Shown piece by piece: positions 17,916 through 25,222 of a DNA stretch of 28,783 bases (positions are counted from its first letter, which is position 1; every line of letters begins with the position of its first letter). The DNA is from Pseudomonadota bacterium (lineage in GTDB: Bacteria > Pseudomonadota > Alphaproteobacteria > Rhizobiales > Xanthobacteraceae). The notes below the pieces were generated by a model that was given only the letters and a program-made list of their open reading frames with translations, made no database searches and had not been told where the DNA came from. The translations under genes and the position numbers were made by a program. The DNA lies in assembly GCA_023451825.1 (NCBI GenBank), contig JAEXYA010000006.1, positions 1 through 28,783 of the forward strand, given 5' to 3'.

Positions 17916-19844
17916 TCACGGTGTCACTTCCCGTTCCGAATATTCCCTGAGCTGGCTTCTGGTGGCCAGCATCGTTTCATATGTTTCGAGTGTGCGGTCA
18001 GTGGCGATGCGCTCCTGGATTGTCCCTCTGCGCCGCTTTTCCGTGGCGTCGATCACCGCCTTGTCGATCATCTGAAATCCCAGCCCGAGCAGATGTTCGG
18101 CGGTGCGCATGCGGTCACGGATCTGATCGCTTGAATTGGTCGCCGAGTGAATGTCGATCATGTTCATCTCGCTGCGGACATAGCGCTCGATATGTTCGGC
18201 GCGCGCGAGCGACTTGGTCGTCTTGATGCAGCGGAGATTACGCTTCATTAGGCTGTCGATATTGTTGCGGATGATCGTCGCCGCCCGGACACGTTCGACC
18301 GGGTGTTTGAGGGAATGATCGACATAATCCTTCTGTGCCGACAGATATGTATCGTAGATGGTGCGCAGCAGATCCTGTTGCTCCGCATCGGGATCTGCGC
18401 CGGGATTCTTGTCGTCGATCCGCGGAAGCGGGGGAAAGCTGCAGATTCCTTCGTCGCCGGAATATGATGCACCGAGCAGCCCCACACTCCAGACGAAGTC
18501 GCTGTTGCGCTGTGCCAGCAGAGTGATGCCTTCGAATGCTTGAATGCCATCGACGATCGCCTTGAGATTGTCGATGTGATACAGCCGCAGCCAGCTCGAT
18601 GCTGCAGCACCGCGTTGCCTGATCCACTCATCGACGAAACCGGTCTGCGTCAGTCTTGCGCGCAGCAGATACCATTTATCGGCAACCGTCTTCGGCTCGC
18701 TCCTGACCTTGCGAACAATCCATTCGTCCATGGCGATGGCCGCCGCCTGGTAATATTCGAGCGCCGCCATGACGCTGGCCGAGGCCATGATGGCGTAAGG
18801 GAGTTTGTCGGCGGAGTCCCTGAATTGCTGGATCGCGGCGTCGCTGAGCGCAGCGTCACGGTCGGTGTCCGACATGTCGGCGATCTTGTTGCACGACATC
18901 CGGGAGTCGTTCTGTTTGACATCGCGCAGCCGCGCTTTCGCATAGACGCGCATCTTGAAGATCAGCCCGGAGAGCTCCGTCCTGATCTCGCCGGCGGGAC
19001 GGTCGAGCTGTGCGGCGAGATCCTGCATTGTCTGGCTCATCGGCGACAGGATTTCGTCGAGAAACGTGTCGTCGCTGTTCGATTGCGAAATTCCGGACAA
19101 GCAGGCCCCGATCGGGCTCAGGATCTTCTCGGCCAGCGGCCAGGACTGTTCATTCGTCGGGTCGATCTGTTTGTCGTAGCGCGCCAGGATGCGGATGAAT
19201 GCGACATCGCGTTTGAGATTGGGGCGATCCTCAGAACCGATGTCGTAAAGCTTCTGTAGTCCGGTCGAACCGCCGCTGCGTCCATCGGTGTTGCGGAAGG
19301 CCCCGCCGGGTTGTTCGGCGGAGGATCGGGTCTGGCGCGGCGTCGGGCCGGCAAACGAGATCTCCGTGGTCGTCCCCAGCGACACTTTGCTGATCCGCTG
19401 GGCGGCCGAGCGCAAAAATTCTTCGCCACCGATCCCGAGCAGCAACAGTGCGAAAATCAGCGCGATCTCCAGCCAGTCACCCGACTTGAACTGATAGTCG
19501 CTCTGCTTCCAGATGCGTGTCAGGAGGTTGCTGAGCAGGATGCCCACCATGAAGCCGAACACGGCTGTGCCCATCTGCCTGCTGATCAGCACGTCCGCGA
19601 CGCGAAACGCGAATCCTGGCGCGATCTCGGTGCCCTCGGTGACGACCAGCGTGACGATGCAGACCACCAGCAGGAAGCCGCAGGTCATCAGCAGCGCCAT
19701 CGCGATCTGATAGGCCCGGTTGCTCATTTCGATCTTGATTGAGCCGCCGAATGCGCAACTGCGCATGCCGGCCATCGGCGTGATCGCCGCGGCGATCCGG
19801 TGGCACAAAAGTCCGAGCATCACCGACAGGAAAAACAGCGACAT
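17916..19844 (-). CDS. Large membrane-anchored protein of unknown function
   Basis: A 642-residue protein with four hydrophobic segments in the first ~165 residues (beginning MSLFFLSVMLGLLCH; LLMTCGFLLVVCIVTLVV; MGTAVFGFMVGILLSN; LEIALIFALLLLGIGG), then a low-complexity Ser/Gly/Gln linker and a ~430-residue, mostly helical soluble region rich in charged residues. Two short cysteine-containing patches are present (SPIGACLSG, CNKIADM). No enzyme motif was recognised. The ATG at 19844 is chosen because GGGAG lies about 8 nt upstream; a TTG at 19889 would add 15 residues. It stands alone: the nearest same-strand gene is far away, and it is divergent from the PfpI gene. It may be an assembly or envelope-stress factor, but nothing in the sequence proves this. 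Confidence 0.8.
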   Translation of the reverse strand: MSLFFLSVMLGLLCHRIAAAITPMAGMRSCAFGGSIKIEMSNRAYQIAMALLMTCGFLLVVCIVTLVVTEGTEIAPGFAFRVADVLISRQMGTAVFGFMVGILLSNLLTRIWKQSDYQFKSGDWLEIALIFALLLLGIGGEEFLRSAAQRISKVSLGTTTEISFAGPTPRQTRSSAEQPGGAFRNTDGRSGGSTGLQKLYDIGSEDRPNLKRDVAFIRILARYDKQIDPTNEQSWPLAEKILSPIGACLSGISQSNSDDTFLDEILSPMSQTMQDLAAQLDRPAGEIRTELSGLIFKMRVYAKARLRDVKQNDSRMSCNKIADMSDTDRDAALSDAAIQQFRDSADKLPYAIMASASVMAALEYYQAAAIAMDEWIVRKVRSEPKTVADKWYLLRARLTQTGFVDEWIRQRGAAASSWLRLYHIDNLKAIVDGIQAFEGITLLAQRNSDFVWSVGLLGASYSGDEGICSFPPLPRIDDKNPGADPDAEQQDLLRTIYDTYLSAQKDYVDHSLKHPVERVRAATIIRNNIDSLMKRNLRCIKTTKSLARAEHIERYVRSEMNMIDIHSATNSSDQIRDRMRTAEHLLGLGFQMIDKAVIDATEKRRRGTIQERIATDRTLETYETMLATRSQLREYSEREVTP

Positions 19845-19980
19845 CCGCCAGCTCCCCGAAGCAATGACCAAAAAATTGCATGATCGCAATATACAATTAT
19901 AGGTAATAGATGCAACCGAAACGATGTGCGTGGATGCACATCTCCGCCAGTCTCACGTTTCTGATCATCCGTGTTCCCCA

Positions 19981-20005
19981 GGAACGCATCCCATCGCCCG
20001 TCATT
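19981..20005 (+). promoter_or_regulatory. Imperfect EcfG-like promoter before the PfpI gene
   Basis: GGAAC (19981-19985), 16 bp, then CATT (20002-20005), one base off the CGTT consensus. The -10 part ends 33 bp before the ATG at 20039, a normal leader length. PfpI-family proteins are often stress-induced, which makes the site plausible. Confidence 0.3.
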
Positions 20006-20038
20006 GCCCCTGCATCACATCAAGCAAGGGAGGTCCTG

Positions 20039-20602
20039 ATGGCCGCGAAACTCACCGGCAAGCGTGTTTGCATTCTCGCCACCAATGGTTTTGAGCAGTC
20101 GGAACTGGAGGTGCCGCGCGATCGACTCATGGAAGCCGGCGCCGAAGTGCATGTGGTCTCGCCGGAGACCGGCGTCATCCGCGGCTGGTCCGGCGCCGAT
20201 TGGGGCCAGTCGGTGAATGTCGATGCGGCGCTCACCGGTGCCACCGATGCCGATTACGATGCGCTGGTGCTGCCGGGCGGCCAGATCAATCCGGATCTGC
20301 TGCGCGCCAATGCCGATGCGCTGGCGCTGATCAAGGCGTTCTATGCCGCAGGCAAACCGATCGCTGCGATCTGCCATGCGCCATGGCTCTTGATCGAGGC
20401 CGGCCTCGTCAACAAGCGCAAGATGACGTCCTATCATTCCATCAAGACCGACATGATCAATGCCGGCGCCAAGTGGGAGGACAAGAACGTCGTCATCGAC
20501 AGCGGCATCGTCACCTCGCGCAATCCCGGCGATCTCGACGCGTTTTCGAACGCGATCATCGACGAGATCCGGGATGCCAAACACACGCGTGCCGCGGCAT
20601 AG
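20039..20602 (+). CDS. PfpI/DJ-1 family protein (type 1 glutamine amidotransferase-like)
   Basis: A 187-residue cytosolic protein of the DJ-1/PfpI superfamily, YhbO/YraA-like. Family features are the N-terminal strand KRVCILATNGFEQSELEVPRD with the conserved Glu, the YDALVLPGGQINPD segment, and the nucleophile elbow AAICHAPWLL with Cys followed by His, as in PfpI-type enzymes. Members act in stress defence, described as chaperone, protease-like or deglycase activity; which applies here is open. The start at 20039 has GGAGG at optimal spacing; the longer upstream frame is not needed. A 13-bp-stem terminator follows (20626-20655). A decayed copy of the C-terminal part of a related gene lies at 22321-22473. 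Confidence 0.93.
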   Translation: MAAKLTGKRVCILATNGFEQSELEVPRDRLMEAGAEVHVVSPETGVIRGWSGADWGQSVNVDAALTGATDADYDALVLPGGQINPDLLRANADALALIKAFYAAGKPIAAICHAPWLLIEAGLVNKRKMTSYHSIKTDMINAGAKWEDKNVVIDSGIVTSRNPGDLDAFSNAIIDEIRDAKHTRAAA

Positions 20603-20625
20603 GCCCGGTCAGCATTGATCACTGC

Positions 20626-20655
20626 ACAACGGCGGACCTTGCGGTCCGCCGTTGT
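20626..20655 (+). terminator. Strong hairpin behind the PfpI gene
   Basis: ACAACGGCGGACC and GGTCCGCCGTTGT form a perfect 13-bp stem over a TTGC loop. Only CGTTT follows, so the U-tract is weak, but the stem and position 24 bp behind the stop fit a terminator. Confidence 0.75.
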
Positions 20656-20808
20656 CGTTTGCGCGATCGGGCATGGCGTCGGCCTGCTGCGGTCGCGCGG
20701 CTGTGAAAGAGTGTGAATTGCCCGTCGCAACAACTTAAGGCTTTGTGGTGCCTAGGTGCCGCCGTCGTGCCGGCACCGCGATCGTCCGTCGCGCGATTGG
20801 CATCACGG

Positions 20809-21744
20809 ATGAACACGGATCGCCTCATGTTGCCTTCGCTTCTGTTGCTTGCCGCCAGCCTGTTCGTCGCCTCGCCGGCCAAGGCTACAAGCCGCATCAT
20901 CGATGCGACGCCGCGCATCGCGCTGCTCTCCGCCTATCAGCCGGAATGGGACGCGCTTCGCGCCATCATCGACGATCCCCAGCCATCGCGGCACGCCGGC
21001 GTCGAGGTCATCATCGGCCGCGTGGAGGGGCATCCGGTGGTGCTGATCTTCAGCGGCGCGTCGATGATCAATGCCGCGCGCACCGCGCAGATGGCGATCG
21101 ACCGGTTCGAGCTGAAGGCCATCCTGTCCACCGGCATCGCCGGCGGCGTCGATCCCGCGCTGAATATCGGCGATGTGCTGGTGGCCGATCGCTGGGGCGA
21201 ATATTTCGAGGTGATCTTGGCGCGGGCCGTCACGGGCGGTTTCAAGCTGCCGGCCTGGGCCGAGCGCGACGATCGGTTTCCGCCCTTCGGCATGGTGTTT
21301 CCGCGCGGCGTCGAGATCGTGAAACTGGGCAATGACGAGCCGATACGGCAGTTCTGGTTTCCGGTCGATCGGCGCCTGCTTGCCATCGCGCGCAGCGCCA
21401 TCGGGCAGGTGGCGCTGACCCGCTGTCTCGGCACCGCGGTGTGTATCGAGACCACGCCAAAGGTGGTGATCGGCGGCAATGGCGTGTCGGGCTCGGCCTT
21501 CATCGATAACGATGCCTTCCGCTCCTATGTGCACAGCGCCTTCAAGGCGCAGATCGTTGACATGGAGAGCGCCGCCGTGGCGCATGTGGCGGCGGTCAAT
21601 GGCGTGCCGTTTCTCGCCGTCTGCTCGCTGTCCGATCTCGCCGGCGGCGGCCCGGGCGAGAACGAGAGCGCGCTGTTCAAGCATCTGGCGGCCTATAATT
21701 CGGTCGCGATGCTGCGGGCTTTCTTCAAGGCGTTGCCGAAGTGA
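20809..21744 (+). CDS. Periplasmic MTA/SAH-nucleosidase-like protein (purine nucleoside phosphorylase superfamily)
   Basis: A 311-residue protein with an N-terminal signal peptide (MNTDRLMLPSLLLLAASLFVASPAKA), then the PNP/UDP superfamily fold. IALLSAYQPEWDAL (Glu46), the STGIAGGVDPALNIGDVLVA segment, VDMESAAVAHVAAVNGVPF (Glu253) and SLSD (Asp276) correspond to the key residues of methylthioadenosine/S-adenosylhomocysteine nucleosidases. It is longer than the ~230-residue cytosolic enzymes, with an insertion in the middle (about 135-215). Export is unusual for this fold in Gram-negatives and points to scavenging or degradation of extracellular nucleosides. The start at 20809 is preferred over Met7 because it supplies the positive charge of the signal peptide. 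Confidence 0.85.
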   Translation: MNTDRLMLPSLLLLAASLFVASPAKATSRIIDATPRIALLSAYQPEWDALRAIIDDPQPSRHAGVEVIIGRVEGHPVVLIFSGASMINAARTAQMAIDRFELKAILSTGIAGGVDPALNIGDVLVADRWGEYFEVILARAVTGGFKLPAWAERDDRFPPFGMVFPRGVEIVKLGNDEPIRQFWFPVDRRLLAIARSAIGQVALTRCLGTAVCIETTPKVVIGGNGVSGSAFIDNDAFRSYVHSAFKAQIVDMESAAVAHVAAVNGVPFLAVCSLSDLAGGGPGENESALFKHLAAYNSVAMLRAFFKALPK

Positions 21745-21823
21745 GGGTGGCTATCGACACGCCGTGGCTCCTGGTCGATTTTTTATCGCCGCGGGCATCG
21801 CATATCGGATAGCGCTCGGCCTG

Positions 21824-21942
21824 CATGGTTCGAGACGCCCGCTTCGCGGGCTCCTCACCATGAGGGTCTTCTATAGCGTCAGCCTCACACTCTCCCCCTC
21901 ATCCTGAGGAGCGGACGTCTTCGGCCGCGTCTCGAAGGATGG
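21824..21942. repeat. Palindromic intergenic repeat (CTCATGGTGAGGAG family), copy 2
   Basis: CATGGTTCGAGACGCCCGCT to GGGCTCCTCACCATGAGGGT, then CCCTCATCCTGAGGAGCG to GTCTCGAAGGATGGCC, are the same blocks as in 11584-11695, on the opposite strand for part of the element. Imperfect direct repeats CATATCGGATAGCGCT (21801-21816) and CATATGCGATAGCGCT (21964-21979) flank it. Confidence 0.78.
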
Positions 21943-21975
21943 CCGCGGGCTTCGTTCGCTCGTCATATGCGATAG

Positions 21976-22300
21976 CGCTGCACTCGCAGGAGAGAGCCCA
22001 GCGCTGCGCTGTCCTGGCATCTGCTTCTGGTCGTCATCCTCACGCCGGTCATTGCCGGGCCGTTCGGTTACTTCCTAGGCCTGTTGCCGGCGGTGGCCGT
22101 CGGCATGATCGATTGGCTTCTGCATCGGCGGCAGGTCGGCGCGGTGTGGCCGCTCCCGGTGGTGACGGCGCTCGGCTTTGCCTTCAGCGATTTAATCGCG
22201 AAGTGGTTTTGCCTCAGCCGATCACGCCATCATGGCTGCCGGCCTGACCGGCGGCGGCGCTGCCTTGCTGTGGTTCATCTGGTGCGATTTCTTTTCGTGA
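21976..22300 (+). pseudogene. Remnant of a small membrane protein gene (5' end lost, frameshifted)
   Basis: From about 22021 one frame reads LLLVVILTPVIAGPFGYFLG, then LLPAVAVGMIDWLLHRR and LPVVTALGFAFSDLIAKW, clearly membrane-protein sequence. After ~22212 the reading must move by one base to give ADHAIMAAGLTGGGAALLWF and IWCDFFS, stop at 22298-22300. No start codon exists in frame: the frame is closed by TAG at 21973-21975 and its 5' part is replaced by the palindromic repeat. The helix pattern recalls small four-helix membrane proteins of the DUF5413 kind from Bradyrhizobium; that assignment is tentative. It is read as a decayed gene. Confidence 0.6.
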
Positions 22301-22320
22301 AGTAGGCAGCAGCCACTATA

Positions 22321-22473
22321 AATCGGTGCGTATGCGCCGGCGCCAAGTGAAAAGACAAGGAAATCGCCACCGACAGCGGTGCCGTGAATGCGCTCAATCC
22401 GGGCGGTCTGGAGGCGCTTTCGAAAGCGACTATCGCGGAAACCAAGGACGCCAAGTAGAGCGCGGCGGCGTAG
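22321..22473 (+). pseudogene. Decayed C-terminal fragment of a second PfpI-family gene
   Basis: In one frame this stretch reads AGAK-stop-KDKEIATDSGAV, NALNPGGLEALSKATIAETK, DAK-stop-SAAA-stop. The intact PfpI protein at 20039-20602 ends AGAKWEDKNVVIDSGIV, TSRNPGDLDAFSNAIIDEIR, DAKHTRAAA-stop. The alignment is gap-free over about 40 residues apart from the last few, with TGG changed to TGA (22348-22350) and a second stop at 22456-22458. The N-terminal three quarters are gone. It is therefore a dead fragment of a paralogous or ancestral PfpI gene. Confidence 0.8.
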
Positions 22474-22490
22474 GGAGGCGGCTGGCTCAA

Positions 22491-22515
22491 TGTCATGGCC
22501 GGGCTTGATCCGGCG
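22491..22515. repeat. Short TGTCATGGCCGGG palindrome
   Basis: TGTCATGGCCGGGCTTGATC followed by CGGCG forms GCCGG / CCGGC and is the same theme as 16194-16231. It marks the junction between decayed host genes and the AT-richer cassette that follows. Confidence 0.4.
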
Positions 22516-22607
22516 TCTTATCTGTTGCGAAGCGACAGGATGTAAGAGCTGCCGTTTTGCGTAGCGCTGACGTATTACGCTTCTACAGACATTTCAGGAT
22601 GAACGCG

Positions 22608-22621
22608 TTACAGTGCTGTAA
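22608..22621. promoter_or_regulatory. Perfect dyad TTACAGTGCTGTAA before the three-gene cassette
   Basis: TTACAG-TG-CTGTAA is fully self-complementary and lies 76 bp before the first gene of the cassette at 22697. Its size and position suit an operator for a dimeric repressor, or an element the cassette brought along. No known consensus is matched with confidence. Confidence 0.4.
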
Positions 22622-22696
22622 AACGTCGCGACGAACGAAATCTTCTGCTAAGTTAAGCGCTGATGACGCGCCGTTGGGCGTGGCTGCGAAACGGAA

Positions 22697-23416
22697 ATGT
22701 CACTCATGACCGACACTATAGTTCGCCTTGATCTCGTTCATGAAGCTCATTTTGGGAGGCCGGCTTTTGAGCTTCTCCGAGAAGCTCCCGCCGTTATCGC
22801 GAATTTTTATGATGAGCTTTCTCCGAATTTTACCGTAAACGCAGAACATATTACTGCTGCTTACACTAATGTCCTGTCCGAGGTTCTGGTTAGAATTGGA
22901 CTGTTTAATAACGTTGCTGCCGTAGAGATTCGGCCACAACGTATGAGTGTTCGGCTTCCCAATATTTCCAACACTGAGAGTGTGGCGATAGCTACCAACG
23001 CCATTCGAGCCACTCATAGTGCGCTGGCAAAGGGGCCGCCCAAGATCGACGTCGTTTCAACTTCATTTTTGGCTCATTGCTGGGTCGCCTTAGAAGGTGG
23101 CGAGGATTCTGCGCGGCGCCTCTTAGCTCGAAATTCAATTCCTGTTGCTGCGATTGATCCAGTTATGTGGAATGGTGACGAAATTAAGTACGGACTACGA
23201 TTTACTAGTCGTAATGTGGCGGAGGGGTGGACTGTAACAGTTTTTGGTGAGGCGTCATTGGTGCCGGGATCGCACCTTTTCCTTGCCATCGAGCTAGTTA
23301 TGACGTCGCGTTCTGATCCAATTGATGATCATATCCGATTTGCGGAAGAAAAACTCCGTCAAGTGTTGGTCGGATTGGGTTTGAATGTGGCGCCGGAGCT
23401 CGTTGCAGATGGCTAG
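22697..23416 (+). CDS. Cassette gene A: unknown soluble protein
   Basis: A 239-residue soluble protein, first of three overlapping genes in AT-richer DNA. It starts MSLMTDTIVRLDLVHEAHFG and contains a helical first third, a strand-rich middle (NNVAAVEIRPQRMSVRLPN), and a second strand-rich region (IKYGLRFTSRNVAEGWTVTV, then HLFLAIELVMTS) before a final helix. The general size and layout recall TIGR04255-type proteins found in accessory DNA, but no signature was identified, so it is left unnamed. Met4 (22706) is an alternative start; the ribosome-binding sequence is weak for both. The codon use (many codons ending in T or A) differs from the host genes. The stop overlaps the next start by 8 bp. 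Confidence 0.75.
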   Translation: MSLMTDTIVRLDLVHEAHFGRPAFELLREAPAVIANFYDELSPNFTVNAEHITAAYTNVLSEVLVRIGLFNNVAAVEIRPQRMSVRLPNISNTESVAIATNAIRATHSALAKGPPKIDVVSTSFLAHCWVALEGGEDSARRLLARNSIPVAAIDPVMWNGDEIKYGLRFTSRNVAEGWTVTVFGEASLVPGSHLFLAIELVMTSRSDPIDDHIRFAEEKLRQVLVGLGLNVAPELVADG

Positions 23417-23993
23417 CTCATCTTTCACTGATAACGCGCAACGTCGCGCGCTTGAGGTCAGCGGGTATGGTAGTCGCGGAAGCAATTACGCTGGTCTCTC
23501 ACAGGTTGCGAGGTATAGCGCTGCTCGATTGCCGATTGGCTCGTACCTGTTCACCCCAAATGTCCCAGTACAGCCCATAAACATTCCTGAGGATTTGCCT
23601 CTCTCTGCGCATGTTTCACTTGGTCAAGCTGATGCTGGACAACGCGACTGGTGGATCGACTTTAGTAAGGAGTTGGAAGAGCTACCCGCGTTGGCTATGG
23701 AGCTAGGGTATGCCGCACCAAGCGAGCAGGCTCTAAAAAGAGTTGCTGCCATTGCTCGGCTTTGCAATTCCAAGGGATTGTCCGCACCTCATCTGGATTT
23801 GCAGGAAAATGGAGGCGTTGAGCTGTTCTGCAAGGAAGGTGCGAAAGGAATCTGGTGTATTGTGCATCCAGACGATTTTCTTCAGATCTACGGCGATTTC
23901 GGGGGCGATCAGTGGCGAGCTAAGTATCCGCCGAGTGGCGAGATATGGTCTGTACACTTGTCCGCCTATCTCGACGGCTTGAAGAGCCGATGA
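23409..23993 (+). CDS. Cassette gene B: unknown soluble protein
   Basis: A 194-residue protein whose ATG lies inside the end of gene A (ATGGCTAG shared by start and stop), so translation is probably coupled. The N-terminal ~60 residues are Ser/Gly-rich and look flexible. The rest is compact: RDWWIDFSKELEELPALAME, LKRVAAIARLCNSKGLSAPH, then a strand-rich end with several aromatic residues (GIWCIVHPDDFLQIYGDFGG, EIWSVHLSAYLDGL). No catalytic motif was recognised. There are no membrane segments and no signal peptide. The start at 23409 is preferred over an in-frame upstream start because of the overlap. Its stop shares ATGA with gene C. Confidence 0.75.
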   Translation: MASSSFTDNAQRRALEVSGYGSRGSNYAGLSQVARYSAARLPIGSYLFTPNVPVQPINIPEDLPLSAHVSLGQADAGQRDWWIDFSKELEELPALAMELGYAAPSEQALKRVAAIARLCNSKGLSAPHLDLQENGGVELFCKEGAKGIWCIVHPDDFLQIYGDFGGDQWRAKYPPSGEIWSVHLSAYLDGLKSR

Positions 23994-24400
23994 ACTCACT
24001 CCCTGAAACCGTCAGCGATAGCGAGCGTCTCGGGCGTGGCATATTTGATTCTCGCAAAGCTAAGAAAGCAGCGTCGGGGACCGTAGTGCCTGGCATTTTT
24101 AGAGAGCGTGACGGGGTTCGCGAGATTTCTGTAGATCGCCTATCGTTCGGAAATCACCAAGCGCTCGCCGACCTTCATTCATCCGAAAGGTCTGGACAGG
24201 GCTTTCACGGGTGGGCCGAGTTGCTGAAAAGTGAAGCCGCGACAGAAGGCCGGACGGTGGTCGCGTCTCCTATAATTCCAGCAAATATGTTTCATGCAGA
24301 AATAGTTCTTCCCGGCGATCTCAAAGGGGATTTTGATGATGATCAAAATGCTCACGCTCTAGCCTTGGCAATGAAAGCAACTTGGTTGGCAAAGCCGTAA
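23990..24400 (+). CDS. Cassette gene C: unknown soluble protein
   Basis: A 136-residue protein starting in the ATGA that ends gene B. The N-terminus is polar (MNSLPETVSDSERLGRGIFD), followed by PGIFRERDGVREISVDRLSF, a short Ser-rich loop, FHGWAELLKSEAATEGRTVV, and an acidic end with FHAEIVLPGDLKGDFDDDQN and a closing helix. The FRER-GVREISVDRL and FHGWA segments look like conserved family blocks that I have the impression of having seen next to other unknown genes, but I cannot name the family. It is soluble and has no recognised active site. As the last gene of the coupled set it probably works with A and B. Confidence 0.75.
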   Translation: MNSLPETVSDSERLGRGIFDSRKAKKAASGTVVPGIFRERDGVREISVDRLSFGNHQALADLHSSERSGQGFHGWAELLKSEAATEGRTVVASPIIPANMFHAEIVLPGDLKGDFDDDQNAHALALAMKATWLAKP

Positions 24401-24592
24401 CCTTGCGTTAGTGGGAGCTGCTGCTTCATCAATTTTTCCTTCAGGAACAGTTCTGAAGGGAATTGCGTCTAGATTCGAGAGCTAAAAGCTGCGCTAGAGC
24501 GCAACCGCGGTCCTGCTCCACTATTGCCTCCTCCCGGCTCGTCGCCATTGAGCAACTCTATGGGGCGGCGCTTCGATCGCTGCTGACCTGTC
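24401..24592 (+). other. AT-rich tail with possible broken fourth gene
   Basis: Behind gene C one frame reads LALVGAAASSIFPSGTVLKG, IASRFES-stop (24402-24485), and a frame shifted by two bases continues RELKAALERNRGPAPLLPPP, GSSPLSNSMGRRFDRC-stop to about 24584. Joined, these would look like a protein C-terminus, so this may be a frameshifted end of a lost gene. The evidence is weak; no start codon or homology was found, and chance is a fair alternative. Confidence 0.2.
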
Positions 24593-24620
24593 AAAACAAA
24601 GGCCCGGCAACCGCCGGGCC
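24593..24620 (-). terminator. Rho-independent terminator of the DUF892 gene
   Basis: On the minus strand GGCCCGGC-GGTT-GCCGGGCC forms a perfect 8-bp stem followed by TTTGTTTT. It lies 25 bp behind the stop of the DUF892 gene and also marks the boundary of the AT-richer segment. Confidence 0.85.
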
Positions 24621-24644
24621 TCCATCATCTCACCACCCCATTCC

Positions 24645-25208
24645 TCACAAATCCTGCTCGGCCTCCACATTCACCACCGATTTCGCCAGCGTGGTCAGCG
24701 CGGCATCCGTGGCCTTTTCTTCCTTCAGCGTCGCCTCCAGCAGCGCCGCAGCCTCCGGCATGCCGAGCTCCTTCGCCCAGGTCGCCAGCGTGCCGTAGCG
24801 GGAGATTTCGTAATGCTCTACGGCTTGGGCCGCAGCCGCGAGGCCGGCATCCAATGCGGGCATGTTCTTGTATTCCGACATGATCTCCGCGCCTTCATCG
24901 GTGATGCCCATGATGGCATCGCACTTCTTGGCGGCGGGCTTCTTGCCCATGATCTTGAACACGCCTTCGAGCCGCTTGATCTGGCCGCCGGTCTCCTTGT
25001 GATGTTTCAGGAAAGCCGCCGTCAGCTCTCTTGATTGCGCGGCCTTGGCCATCTTCGGCAGCGTGGCAAAGATCTTCTTCTCCGCGAAATACACATCCTT
25101 CAGCGTGTCGTGAAACAGATCGGCGAGCAGCTTTGGCTTCTTGCCGGATGTCTTCGCAGCTTTCTTGGTGGCTTTCTTCGCGGTTTTCTTGGCAGCTTTT
25201 TTGGCCAT
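24645..25208 (-). CDS. DUF892 ferritin-like protein with lysine-rich tail
   Basis: A 187-residue protein of the YciE/YciF (DUF892) family, a four-helix ferritin-like fold: LLADLFHDTLKDVYFAEKKI (helix 1 with Glu), KHHKETGGQIKRLEGVFKIM (helix 2), AAAQAVEHYEISRYGTLATW (helix 3 with the HYE motif) and LLEATLKEEKATDAALTTLA (helix 4). The carboxylates and histidines for a di-iron site are present. Family members are stress-induced. The first ~25 residues are a chain of AKK repeats like a histone H1 tail, which suggests nucleic-acid binding, as in Dps-like DNA protection; this is an inference. GGAGG lies at good spacing before the ATG. A terminator-like hairpin stands in its immediate upstream region. 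Confidence 0.92.
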   Translation of the reverse strand: MAKKAAKKTAKKATKKAAKTSGKKPKLLADLFHDTLKDVYFAEKKIFATLPKMAKAAQSRELTAAFLKHHKETGGQIKRLEGVFKIMGKKPAAKKCDAIMGITDEGAEIMSEYKNMPALDAGLAAAAQAVEHYEISRYGTLATWAKELGMPEAAALLEATLKEEKATDAALTTLAKSVVNVEAEQDL

Positions 25209-25222
25209 GGGAATCCTCCACT

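Noticed and set aside
24444..24469. GGAAC-N17-CGTC, similar to an EcfG promoter
   Set aside because: The -10 part has a mismatch and no gene follows on that strand.
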